A DNA stretch of 64,000 nt from Atrichornis clamosus (taxonomy: Eukaryota; Chordata; Aves; Passeriformes; Menuridae). Under the pieces are notes generated by a model. The model did not search any database, was not told the DNA's origin, and was given only the letters and a program-made list of their open reading frames with translations. The position numbers were made by a program, and so were the translations under genes. The stretch spans positions 92,618-156,617 of the forward strand of contig WBMZ01000388.1 of assembly GCA_013400975.1 (NCBI GenBank), read 5' to 3'. Below, in pieces: positions 26,301 to 39,900 of this stretch (position 1 is its first letter; each line of letters begins with the position of its first letter).

Positions 26301-29300
26301 TTTTACAACCTATTATCTGTCAGTTGCTATCAATATCACTTACCACTCAAATCTGGTTTACCTACTAATCTGCATTACCTACCAAACCCAGAGTTGTGTT
26401 CTTTTCACTCACCTGGTGTGTTCAGTGGGTTTGTTTGGGTTTTTTTACCAGGTTACTGTACCATTTAGAGCAAGGTACTGCACAGCTTTCCTGTGTATAA
26501 TGGAGAAGTCTAGCTATGGTGTCATATGTGCAGTGATAAACCGTAAGATGGAGAAGAACATATTTTTTTATTATTATTAATGGAAAAATGAACAAGAGGA
26601 TTGGTAGGTCCAAAGGAATACCTATAAACTTTAAGATAGTAATGGCCTTCAAAATTTATCTTCTTAAATTGAAATTATTGTTTGTGACTCTTTCCCTGAT
26701 TTGGACAAGGCTTGCCAAACCAATATTTTTGAGAAGCTGTCCAAGGAATTTCTGAGTTCAAACACATTTAGCACAGTACCTTCCTCCCTTCATTTCCCAG
26801 AGAGGCACAGCAGAATATCACCTAAGGAAAACTTGAAGCAAGTTTATTTTGAAGAGCATCATTTTAACCAAACTTCTCTCAACACTGTACAGCTGTATGC
26901 TCTTGTGCCTTAGGGATGATATGCAAATATGGTTTCCTTCAACCTGCAACTCCTCCTTGTGCATCAGGAAATTATAAAAAATAGAAGCTACCCCTACAAA
27001 ATACATCTTGGTTTGCATTTCTCAGGTAGTGCTTGGCTAAATTACCATTCTCCTTGTACCAATGGGTTTCAGAAGGAAGCTTCTTTCTCTTTAGAGTTCA
27101 GGACTTGCATTTAAGAAATTGTATGAAAAAAGTGTTATCTAGACATGTTGAAAATGTGAGCAAGGACCCATTCAATTTACACCTCCGGTTTACATAACAA
27201 TGAAATTTAATCTTGCTACAGCACTTCAAAGCAACCCTAGTGACATTATTTCTGTTCTCTTTCTTCGTTACGTGAAGAAACAAAAAATCGTAAGAGGTAT
27301 CTTCAGAAATGTTTGCTTTTCTCAAACTGCTTACCACTGACATTCTAGTCTTGAAACCTACATGAAAGCAAAACCCCTCCTCTCAAAAATTCTACTTCAG
27401 CTGTTCAAACTGTCCTTTACTTAAATTGAAATAAAGTATGCTATGTGACAAAAAGCCATTTCAGCGACACTTTTGCTTTATTTTCATGCACTGGCCTATT
27501 TACAGGAATTCAGTCTAATAAGAGTGAGCTCAGTTAAAAGCATAACTTTAGCAGCTGTTTAATCTGCCTCTTATTTTAAGCTTTATACCTCCCTTTTTTG
27601 ATTCAGACCTCTTACAGCCATTCTAAGCCTTTTTGTATCAATATTTCAAAGTTTTCACTGTTCTGAAAAGATACTGATGCAGCTGATGCTTTATAGCATT
27701 ATGTTATCAACTCATCAATTTTTTATAATTATTTCCAGTAGTCTACTCCCATCACTCCTCATGTAACTATCTGCCTGAGGCCACCACTCAGAACACTATT
27801 TTAGTGCATAGGTCAGCAAGACTTTGCTCCTTCTTCACCCAAATTGTTTTTCAATTGCATTTCAATTTTTTTGCTTAGTTATCCACAAACAGGACTTTAT
27901 TAATAGTAATTTTGAGTAACAAGTAAAAATTTACAGTATTGCAATATTGCTAATGTTTCAGCTTCACATCTACCAACATGACTCAGTGCAGTATGTAAAA
28001 GTTAGAAACTTGTATGTACTTGGAAAAAGACATATTTTTTTACTGCAAATTTGCCCATACAGGTCTTGTTAAAAGGGTCAGACTTCAGAGGAGAAGCAGA
28101 AGTCGTGAAAAACAGATCACTGAAGGAACATATACATGTACTTCAAGCAATGAAAAAGAAGGAGGCTCATGCTTGGCAGTGGTAAATGGCAAATAAAAAA
28201 ATCAACATCACTGTCAAAGTTACTAGTCTTGGATAAAAGAACAGCAAACCAGCCCAGTCCCTGTTCAGAAATGAACGGAAAGAAGTGCTTCATTCACATT
28301 TAAATACCTAAGATGCCACTTTCATTTCTTCTGCACAGGATTCTACAGACTGGCATAAAAATATTGCTACTCTTCACAGTCCCTGCAGAAGCAGATTTTG
28401 ACTTCTGATCTCCACTCTGTAAGTTTTTAATTTATACTTTTGAAAAAAGTATGTGAACACGTATCCACCTTCCTACATACATTTTCTTGGACGTATAACA
28501 CCATATGCTAAAATCCAAGAAGAATAAGCCCCCAAATTCCTGCATTACTATGACACCATAATAAAAAATAACAGAACCTGTTTTCTTGTCATCTTAGGTA
28601 CTTTTATATTGCTTACTTGAAATTAATAGCATGAATGCCATGAACTATGGCGCTTAAGGCTAATCTAGCTGCATAAATTTATGACAATTGCTATTTTTGA
28701 ACTTTTACTCCTGATTCCTGGCATAGGAATGACAGATATTATCTAAATTTCATTTACTGGTTAAATTGGTCAATATAAACAATAATTGATAATATAAGGC
28801 TCTTGAACTTTCTAAAAGAGCCTACTGTTTTTATTCACGTAAATGCATCCATAACCAAAGGAATCAGTGGGCAGAAGTAAACGGCATGTGGCTGAACTCT
28901 TTATGCTGGACATCCACCCCTCTTTGTGCCAGCAGCAGTGAGGAGAATACTGTCACTAACTTATGGCTCTGTGCCATGGGGAGATCTCTCAATACCAGTG
29001 AAGTTGTGATGATCCTAGGAATTGAAATTATTTGTTTTCATGCATTAATTTTGATGCTGGCTGAGAATACCTTGATGTATTTTCATGTAAAACTACAGTA
29101 GTAATATGCTTGAGTTGCATAAATCTGGAACCATATATATTTTCATTTATATATAATCACATTTTAATGACAACTATTAAAGGTATGAAAGTGAGATTGG
29201 TAAGTGTGGCATTTTGCAGTGTCATCTTTCTGAAGATGTATTTTCTGATTAAATTATTTCATTTACATCAAGCTTTCCAAGCTTACTGTGACCTCACTTT

Positions 29301-31870
29301 CAGCCAGTCAGCAAAAGCAATAAACAAAGAAGCTTTGCACAGCAGATTTTTTCACTTAACTGCTTACAAAGCCATCATCCAAAGATTGTTTTGGAAACAG
29401 TTGTCTGACTCACTAAAATTGAAAGGAGGATTTCTTAGGAATAGGACTGAGGAGGAGCACTACACCATGCAGTTGCAGCTGGGAAGAGGTGGAGTAGCTT
29501 ATGAGACATACCAATGCCTATGATGTCTGCAGACTGACAGACAACTGACCTTAATTAAAGAATTAAACCCAAAATTCAAAATTACTGATGGTATGATTGA
29601 GGTTTTGATTAATATAGGTAGGTTTGCAGACAGTAATACAAACTAATCCTCTCATAGAAACCAGAAATCTAAAGGAATTTTACAAAGTGTGTAGAATCTG
29701 TATCAGTATTTTGTAAACATGGTATTTCTGGCATAAGATAATGAAATATTTATACTATTCAATTGGCAAATGGTAGACTGCAAAAGAAAAGCTTAAATCT
29801 GTACATCCTATGTCAGTGATGATATAATGGACTTTCTCCTTTAAAGAGATTAATATGACAAAATTTAGAAAGGTTTAATTAATCTATGTGTGGTTGGGGT
29901 TGTTTGTTTTTTCTTGAGGTACATATTCAAGTAGAGATTTAGAAGGGAATCATGAGTTTTCTCACTGAAAACAGGCCAAGATTTAGGAATAAATAGCCAG
30001 CTGAAAGGAGAGTGTGTGTCTGAGAAAGATTGAGTGCCCTATTCTCTAACAGGCAGGTTGCCAGAACAAGAACACTGGGTTTGTACGTGGGGGAAGAGGA
30101 TCCAGGTATGTTCTCTTTGAAGCAGATGCTGTTGAGACTTTGTGTTCTGCAGAGCTACTGCAAGAACAGTTCCATCCTTCTATCCCCTGTGCCTCAGTTA
30201 CACCTGCAAGGCAGATTTGAATTCATACACACAAGGAGAACCCACTCTTATACAGGGAATATCACTTCAATACTTTTTTTACTTATGTTAATTACTTTTA
30301 AAAACTCTCAAGCTCCTGACCTGTATCTAACGTAACAGCAAATCCTCTTCAGTTCTTGGTAATTCTTTAAATCAGCTGTTCTTGTAGAAAAGACTCTTTC
30401 TTTGACAATAATATCAAATAAATGACTTTTTCCACCCATTTCCCAAGCTAATGTGCCACTGGAAGTTCTGCAAATCAGGCTGTATCAATCACATTACACT
30501 ACAATACATCATGCCATGTGCTAAGGCATGAATGATGTAACCTAAGAGTAGATGTCATCAACATACAGATTAGCAAGAAACTTGAGAAGTAAAAGACCAC
30601 ATTCTTATTTGATATAAAGTGACTTGATTGAGGGAGTCTGGGGGATTTTCTCTTTGGGGAGAAACTCTAAGATAGGATGTGATTTATCTGCCAACAGTAC
30701 ACCATTCGTTTCATCATGTGTCCTTTGCTGTATCACTACATTGGTCATGTAATATGAGCAGATTCAACATGTATTCCTCCATGGATATTTGACCAGCCAT
30801 GGAAAATCAGGTCCCGGAAGAGCAGCTGGTGGAAACAGATCTAGGCAAACCTGAAATGGTGGTGGTTGGAAAAGAAAGTGTATCAAAAGTTTTCCCAAAG
30901 CTTAACATTTCTATTTGTTATTTACTGCACATGCCTGGATCTTGTTGGATCCCTCCAAAACTTGGACATTCACGTGCCATCAGTCTCCAAAATGGGCCTT
31001 TGTCCTTCCATTTTTTTAGCTTAATTCTGCCTAAGGACAGTCTCCCATTGCAGTCTTTATCTGCCATCACATCTTTGTGTTCAGATCAAGAAGATCCAGC
31101 ATAACTTTATGATATAAACTACAAGCCCATGCCATGCATATACAGATAAGTTGAAGGCATTCCATACAGCATGGCAATACACTCTAACAACTTAATGAGA
31201 AGAAAAAAACCCCAGAATTCAGCATTCCTCTTTAACTTGGAGGTCTAGAAATACATCAATGAACTGGGCATAATTGTAGCCCTTCAAAGGGAGGGAAATA
31301 TATGTCATTTATACTGTCAGATAAGAGAAAATACAAAAAAAATTAGGAATATAAGACTATCAAAAATATAACAAAAGATAGTTAAATCTTGTAAGTGCAA
31401 AATGTAAATAAATAGATGGGAAAAATCTAAGCTTTTCCTTTTTTTCTTTAAAGTTAAGTATATTTTCCAAGGGAAAAATGTCCTTTACAATGGACTGTAA
31501 TATTATAAATACATATATACAAAAACTAAGTTATACTCTTTGATGTCCCCGGTGAGATTCCTATCTAAATAAACCCATAAAGATTAGGAGTGATGGCTTT
31601 ATTTCTTTGTGTAAAAGAATCTCTCATGATAATGTCTTATCATAAACCCTACAGGACTTCAGCCCCATACATCTGATAAATTAACACACATCCAATCTTC
31701 TGGATTCTCATTCAAAATTATTCTCTGCATTTTTGTAGTATGATTAAAAGACAAACAGCTTCAAGTTAGTCAAAAGAGTCTAGGACAAGTACAAACACTG
31801 CAAGGGATGACGATACCTTACCAGGGCTATTTCTCAAGTGAAAATTAATGAAAATCCTGAGAGCTTAGAC
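23351..31870. other. Gene-free AT-rich stretch
   Basis: No gene is supported. Segments around 24,680-25,030 and 26,170-27,120 have fewer stops than usual in several frames on both strands. These frames overlap one another, lack domain content and have no matching splice sites. I recognise no transposable element, although old unrecognisable repeats are likely. Confidence 0.55.
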
Positions 31871-31878
31871 TTCCAGTT

Positions 31879-32459
31879 GTTAAGGAAACTTCCCTGTCCA
31901 GCCATTCAGGAGTGACTCTGGTAGTCACTCTTGTACCCGGGACTGAGGCCCCTTCACAGCTTCACACCCCATACTCACAGCCAGAGCAGGTTTCCTTACT
32001 GGCTCAATCCCAGGATTCCCACCATGGTCTCAGACATCATGATAAAATAATTTAATCATGGTGCAATAAGAAAATAACAGCTCAGGTTGGATTCTCAGAG
32101 GAAGAACCAAACAAAGGAAGCCTGGGCTTTTATATACTCATAGTTTAAGTGTTTGACAGTCTGGAGTCCTCAGCTGCTGTGTCTCTGAGTGTCTGGTCAC
32201 CTGGCACCGGCTGTATTCCCCAACATTGTGAAGTTGCCATTATGGGTTACATTTTCCAAACAGCTCTAACGAAGTAGTTTGCCATGCAGTTCTGTGAGTT
32301 CTCTGCCTTAAAAGCTTGCTATTTCTGCTTATGGTGAGTTCCTTCTTACACACATTCCTCGTGACTCTCACAGAGTTGGTGTTTAGGCTCTAGGCCATCT
32401 ATGGAGGCCTACTAATGTTTGCCTCCTCTAGGGCTTTTATATGTTGGGGAGTCTCTACA
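31879..32459 (-). mobile_element. Possible LTR-like repeat
   Basis: This segment is more GC-balanced than its flanks. On the minus strand it shows TATATAAAAGCCC (32,136-32,124) followed about 70-80 bp downstream by ATTAAA/ATAAAAT signals near 32,056-32,042, an arrangement typical of an LTR U3-R boundary. A second near-copy of the TATA-like block lies at 32,443-32,431. The nominal ends (TGT at 31,879 and ACA at 32,457) were chosen by inspection, and I find no target-site duplication, so the boundaries are uncertain. It could be an old ERVL-type LTR or another repeat. Confidence 0.35.
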
Positions 32460-32566
32460 TGTCTTTCCCCCATTTCTTTCTCAATTGCTATTACAGTTTT
32501 TGCATTTTAGACATTTTTTTACCAGGGGACTTTAATCAGAAGTATTTAGAGAAGAATTCTCAGGGG

Positions 32567-32578
32567 AAAAAAAAAAAA
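32567..32578. repeat. Poly-A tract
   Basis: A run of 12 A residues interrupts AT-rich sequence just to the right of the possible LTR-like segment. It is not accompanied by an upstream retroposed sequence that I can recognise. Confidence 0.8.
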
Positions 32579-35500
32579 GGTAGGCCCACATTTTATTTTA
32601 TTTTCTTCCTTGGCAAATAAATTTTTTCCAAAAGATATAGTTCAATGAAAATCAAATGTCAAATACATAAGCATGGAACTTTATGTGCAAAAGAGGAAAT
32701 AGGAAAGAGACAACACAACTGTGACACCTTGACCGTGTGTCAGAATAAATATTCATGAATGTATTCACCTACCTTGTGTTAGAGCTCATCTAATAACTGT
32801 ATGTACAAATAACAGACACATACAGAATGCACCAAAACAGTCACACAAAAAAGCAGCACCTCAAATTAATCTTCTAAAATTTCACCTTCTGAAACGTATT
32901 CATTTGGTCAAATCCACTTACTAATTCCAGTGTTTAAATATGGACTTAGAGTCAGGATGTTCTTGTGTGATATTGTAAACAATGAACTTTTATAAATAGC
33001 TTCTGTTTTGTTACTCTGTGTCTTCCAGTGAAGTGCCAAAGAGAAGTCAAAATATGAAAGAAATTCCAGATTGTAAAAAAAGAAATAATTAGCTTTGTAA
33101 TAGAAAAAAATTCAGTAGTTAGTATAGGATGTTAAAGCCAATTTTAGCTTCATTAATCGAAGTAGTTATTCTGCACCCATTAATTCAGTATCCAGAATTT
33201 AGATGTGGCAACTAATCAATAAAAATAAATGAATATTGATATGGCAGGACTTTTGCAATATTGTATTTATAGTGCCCCTGAAGCAAGTCAGATCCTACAT
33301 TAAAAGATCAATAAACTAATGCAAAGGCTAAAGCCTTGCATCCAGAAAGTCTCGGTGTCAGGGGATAAGGGGAAGGAAGCTAAATATTTATTCCTGTGTT
33401 TCTGATGAGATTGCACAACTTTTGTAAGATTGAAACCCAGACATCGATTACCTTTCCAGTAGAGTCCAATGCTATTTTACAATGTTTGGTCAACATCCAT
33501 ATATTAGCAAAGGGCTTCCTCTTCCCTGATGTTCCAGTACTCCCATCTGTTGTTCACTGAAAGATAAAACACTCCCTTTTTAACCAGCAACAACACAGCT
33601 GTTTAAACTTTGTATACTGCCAAACTCACAATTCTGCTTTCAAAATGAAAAGAGGAATTGAATAAAATCAGATTCATTTTACTAAATTAAAAAAAATAAA
33701 TGCATCAATGAATATTCCAGGCTAATTAATGTCATACATAAACTTCAGTAACAGCTATCAAAAAACTTATGGTCAGCACCCTGATCAAATGCTAGATTTT
33801 GTCTAATACATTTAACATAATGTAGGGATATAATCACACATTCTGAGAAACATGTATTATTGCAAAAGGGCTTTTAATACTCACGTTCTCAGAATTTAAG
33901 AATAGGAGTATTTGTATTGAGATATTTGAACTGATTATATTTAAGAATGTGCGAAAAACAATTAATGAATTTTGCCCTAAAAATACAACCAGATAATGCA
34001 ACCTCAAAAAAGCATGATTTTATGAAAACTAAATTTTAAAAAAACTGCTTCACTTTCTAATTACTTTTTCCCACATTTTTCATTAGAATAAATTTGTCTT
34101 GAAAACAGCCAAATGTGACAATTTACTATTATAATACATGCATTTTACTGTTGTATGTGAAAAGGGAAGGAAAACCATACAGAAGAAAAGCTAACTACTT
34201 TTTCTAAGGTTTATAGCCTCCTCAAGTTGCTTTTAAAAATGAATGTTTCAATGATTTCACCCAACAAAACATTCTGTCTAGAATTTAAACCATATTCATT
34301 AAATCAAAATATTTTCAAACTTTTCTAGGAAAAATATTTCCGCCTTGCCTAGCCTACAGTTTGTCTCCACCTGAACTTTTATTTTCTGTTTTGTTATTTT
34401 GTCTCGAAACCTTGATTTCAAGGTTGACGTGTTCAACAGTAAGGGTGACTTATTAAGATAACAGCCTTATCAAGATAACAGTCTTTAGCATCATGAGCTG
34501 CCTTTCAATGTACTCTATGAAGCTGGGTGAGATTTTAAAACTATCTCACTCCCATTCAGGCAAAAAAATGAGTCATAAGCTGGAACACCACACAACAACT
34601 ACTGCGAGAACCTTTCTCATGGACAACAGCTCTCATTCATTCTGGATTTTCAGCTTGATATTTGTATGGGGTAATCCCATAGGGACAAGATATACAGAAG
34701 GGAAGGAAGGTGCCTACCTTGATCCCGAAGCATTCAATCTGAAAGTCCTTAAGAATCGCACAGACTTTGGCAGAAGACTTCTACTTATAAAGAAATTTTG
34801 ATATATTGGAATTGTACACATTTTAAAACACAGAATAGCTGCCAAACCCTAGAGAATATGCACCTAAAATCCTTCAGTAACAGAATATCACTTTGAATTC
34901 CTGATTTAAACTGATACACAAAGTGGAACTTTTGATAAAAATAAATCTGTAATGAGTTTTGCATTTCTCAGGTTTTATAGAACTAACTAAACACAGTAAA
35001 AGAACTACCTACACACAATAATTTGTCCTTGATCAAAATGATGGACCTAATACAAAAGCATTAATATTAGCAAAGCAAACAGAAATAAGCAAATAAAAGA
35101 TTTTCTGACACTTCCAAGGTATTTTTCCTTAAGGACCGTATACCTTCTACATTGGTGTTAAAATTGGCTCTTCCCTCAAATCCCACATTTTTTGCATTTT
35201 CAGAGCAATTGCCCTGCCTGAAGGTTTCACTGCACACTTCATGTACACACTCAACTTTGATTTTTTTGCACCATTGTGCTGGTTTTTAACTGGCATAGAG
35301 TATGCATGACCTCTTATGTATTCATTGTTTTACAGTGTAAGTTAATTTTAGCAAAAACTATTCTTCTATGGTTTTTCCTCGTCAAACCAAGGCAGCAACA
35401 GACAAAACAGCCATAGGAAAAGGATAGGTGCCAGCAAGTCAACCTGAAAAGTCCAATTTTTTGGGAGAAGCACAAATCTGTACCCCAAGGTATAGCAGAG

Positions 35501-36968
35501 GTATAGAAAGTAGTAAGCAAGCCATTGCTATGTAACTACAGTATTTTGAAACTAAACATATTTATGTATATATGAACTTCTCAGGCAGCCTGGTCAGCAA
35601 ATCTTACTTATCAGCACTAGCTATGTATTGATTTGCCAGCATTACAGAGTTTAATTAGAATTTTTAGGTAGCTATGATTACAGGTTGAGACCAGATCTCA
35701 TTGCTGGATTTGTTGGATTTTTTTAAAGGATGAGGATTGACATCACTGACTTCACCATCCTTATTGTGATGAGCTTTATAAGTTGTCTTTCAAAAGACCA
35801 CTTCCTTTTAAATGAAGACTTTAAATTCATGTCTGGAAATAATGTAATCAAAGGAAAAAGAATACAGTCTTTGCTCAAACTTCCAATATTTTGACAAGAT
35901 ATAGAGCTGATTCTTTTCCTAAATGGTGATACTGAAATGAAGATTGATGAGTAAGTATTAGAAGAAAATAACTTTGAGTTACATGCAATAGCATCTAATT
36001 GCATCATTTAAATTCTTAAGCATTTCAATTTTATATTCATTCAGGGTTTTGCATAATTAATTTTCAGATTTCCAGAATGCATTAGGATGAATCTTTTAAA
36101 TGGATGGATGGTTATTAATGGATGATATAAATATATTATTCATTATTTTTGGTTGTCATTGTAAATTGCACCAAGTACTTCTGAATGAATATTAAATTCA
36201 ACATCATCCCTTGAATTCAAAAGCAAAATGTATTCTCAGTAATAATTTGTTGAAATATGGAATACTTGAGGTGTCATTTTATAATAAATACTCTGTAACA
36301 AAATGTTAAAAATGTTAATGTCACACTTTCCTTTTTTCCAGAAAATAGCAGAATCACCCAGGCAAAATTGAATTTCAAGCAGTCAACCTTTTCAAAGATG
36401 TCAATGCCAGGCAGATTTACTCTAGTCCAGAAATAAATTCTCAAAGCTCAGATTACCTAAGCAATACTAATATTCACAGTCCAATTTGTTAGAGAACAAT
36501 TGCATTTATACCAAATAGTACCAGAGAACATGCATGAGATGATGGCCACAGAGAAATTCCACTAACTCAGGAAGAAAGGTAAAAAAGGTAGTCTGAGTTA
36601 AGGCCAGGAAAGCTCTTACAAGAGCTCTTTCCAGCAGATGACACAGATATTCATAAAGAATCCTCATTAGTTACAACTTGAACATTTTGCCAACATAACT
36701 TTTTTAGTGCTTCAGTGCCTATGTTATTCCTTATTACTCTGCACAAAATAAATGAAAAAATATCTTGAATATCAGACTAGAACAATTTAAAAAGCAATTA
36801 AAACCTAAGTTCTCTTTAAATGTGAGAAGAACTGGAAAATGTTTTAAAATCATCTTTTTGATGGCATTTAGCGAAGTAGTGATGAGTACCAGCAAACAGC
36901 AGGACACTCAGGAAGTAGACTCTAAGGAATACTTCCAAAAGGGTTGATGGCAAGACCAGTGTTTTGGC

Positions 36969-36997
36969 TGGTGCTGCACAGTGCTTACACAGCACCA
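36969..36997. repeat. Short inverted repeat (8-bp arms)
   Basis: TGGTGCTG (36,969-36,976) and CAGCACCA (36,990-36,997) are perfect reverse complements separated by 13 bp. They lie in a GC-richer patch of otherwise AT-rich DNA. No RNA family is recognised. Confidence 0.5.
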
Positions 36998-39900
36998 GAG
37001 CCTTCTCTTCCCCTCACTTCCTCCCCTCTCAGTGAGTAGGCTGGGACAGCAGGAGAAGCTGGGAGGGAACACAGTGCATGCATGTGACCTGAACTGACCC
37101 AAAAGACTTTGTGCTCAAAAAAGAGAGCTTAGGGAAAGGAGGAGGAAACGCAGATATTCATGGTTATGCCACCCTGAGTAACTCTTATGTGTGTTGAGGC
37201 CCTGCTTTCAAGGCAGGAGGCAAACATCAGCTGATGGGAAGTATCAAATGAATTCCTTAGTTTGCTCTGCCTACAAATGCAGGTTTGCTTCGCTTGCTAA
37301 AGTATCTCTATCTCAACCCATAAGTTTTCTCACTTTTGCTCATCCAGTTCTCTCCCTGTCCTGCTGAGGGGTTAGTGAGAGTGACGGGGTGGGTGCTTGG
37401 TTGTCAAGCCACAACACTATTTCAGCTGGAGATTTGACAAAATCTTGTATGCAATATATGCCTAGAAACAGAAGCTGCATTCTTTATGGCTATTGGCATG
37501 AACAAATTAGAACTGGCTGTTATGCTGTCCCAAGGATCACATGGGGTAGTAACAATTTTGTTATCTTAATCAAGCAGCTCTCAGTTAGGCATCTAGACCC
37601 TGAATGATTATTGAACCAACACTTCCGTTATTAGTACTACTCCCTCATTTAACTGTAAGCTGAGGATTCTTGAAAAGCCACAATACAGATGTCTAATGAA
37701 AAAATAAAACCTTTCTAATATTTACTAATCATGGATGGACTAAAGGGTCATCTCAGAAACAGCAGGAGATTTCTCTGATTGCCTTATTCTGCAGAGAATG
37801 GCAGGATTTGTGTGGACCACGCCATTATACTAAAAAAGTAATCTCTCATTTAATTTTAAGGCATTTACATTTGGATTTTCATGTTCACCTAAACATATTT
37901 GCAACAGATGATGTTATAACAAAAATTAAGGAAGGGGAAGAAACAGAGCAGTATTAAGCCCAAAGTGTTTCCCAGAGAACAAGAGCCCTTAAAGAAACCC
38001 TTTTCCTTTTCCCACTTTTATCTTCACCTAAATAATCTGATATACCAATATGAATTTCTTTCATTTTCTTCTGAGGGACTAAAACCTTTGCAGTAGTGCT
38101 ACTCAGTAAGCTGCAGGGAGGCAGCCTGAACATCCAGGCCCAGCAGTAACACAGTAATTCTATGTTTGTTTATAGGCAGATACACAGCAAGTGGAGAAAA
38201 GGCATATTTTAAAAGGACATGCCTTGAACTGACATTTTCAGGCTTACAATTAAAAGACAGGAGGACAATCATCCACATGGAAATTACCCCTTCCAGGCCA
38301 GTAATGCAAAAAAGGAAGACAAGCATAGAAACTGAATGGCAGTGCAAGAAATATACTGACATGTCTTACTTTTAAAAAGTGCTAATGAGATAGTAAGAGG
38401 CTCATGCTAAACCAGGCTTCACAATCAGAAGCAATTTTTAAATCTTTTGTGTTACACAATCTTTAATGAATGGAGAATTATGTTTGCACTGCTAGTTTTA
38501 AGCCCTCATTTTTCTCCTTTAGGCGATGGCCAAATATTTTCATAAGCTGCCACTTTCTAACTGATTAATCAATCAGTTTGGCATCTACATAATCAAACTA
38601 AGTAGTCCTTAGGAACTTTCTGTGTGAATGATGGCCTTGGTATTCTGGCTGCAGTGAAAGTCTTTTACTCATGAGGCTTGCACTGCTTTAGCAGCCTCCA
38701 TAGGCTTCCACAAGTAAAACCTCATGGTATTTATCACATTTCTAATTTTACTTCTTTACCTCCTTTTGGCACCATCCCTCTCACTTTCCATGTCTATACT
38801 CCTGCCTTTTAACTACATTGATGAGAAGAAGTGAAGGTGCAACAGGTTTCCCAAGCTTAAAAACCTCTTTATAGGAATAATCAGGATAACCACTGATCAG
38901 TAAACAACCCAGGAGCAGAACTACAATGTCACAAATCCTACTCCAGTTTTTATTATGTTGACCAGAGTGAACATATGATAAAGCACAGCATTTTTCAATG
39001 AAGAAAAAAAATGCAAATGTGTTAAGTGAAAAAAAGGTATAAATTGAGTGTTGAGTAAATTCTGAAGTCAATTAGGTGATTCATTGTAGGATTTGTGCTT
39101 TTTTAAACTGCAAGTCCATTATCCTGACCAGTATCATCTAAATTTATTTTTTCTTTCACTTTTAGAGGATCTGCTTTTTGAATGCAAATATAAAATATAA
39201 ATAAAAATTTTCTTGTACTTTAAGACTTTGTTGATGAGCTCTGTATTTGCCTAACAATGCCAAACTCATTCTTGAAGCCCTTGCTGCTGGCTTCCAGCAT
39301 CTTGGCTAATCATGCAGCGATAATTTCTAATTCCAGCTCCTGATGATTGATTACATTGCATTGATACACAGCCAGAACACCCTGAATCCTATCTTATCTT
39401 GTCCAAACTTGATTTTCTGATCCATCAGCACAATTTACAATGAAGTACATACTGAGTTGCCAAGCATGGAATTCTGGCCTGCATGACTGAGGAGGAGGAG
39501 GTCATACTCATCATCCTTCTACTGGTCCCTGGTGGAAGTAAAACTACCTGTGTCACACCAATGAGCTGCACTAATCAGACAGATAAAATAATAACTAAAA
39601 ATAGATATTTTGAGCTCATACCTATGAATTAAGAATAGTTCAATAGTATTACATTTTACACCTCACACATTCTTTACTTATGTAAAAGTTGCCTTCTCTT
39701 GGCTGCAGTCTGGGATAACATCTGGCTGAAAAACAGTTTTCTTAGAGGTGGATTGGCCCTTAATTTTCAAGACAGAATGTGTTACTGCTGCTCCTGTAAA
39801 TGTGTAGTCCATTACAGCAGGTAATGAAAAACCATCTGTCTATGGTAGTAATCTCCAGTGAAAGCAATCTCGCATAAAAGTCCACATTCTCCCACTGGAT

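Noticed and set aside
26701..27114. Two consecutive plus-strand open frames in the same frame, looking like one gene with an internal stop
   Set aside because: There are at least two stops between them (26,911 and 26,917), no splice sites at the edges and no recognisable product.
29110..29523. 137-codon plus-strand frame
   Set aside because: It is AT-rich with no initiating context, domain or splice sites. Its length is within what chance can give over 64 kb in six frames.
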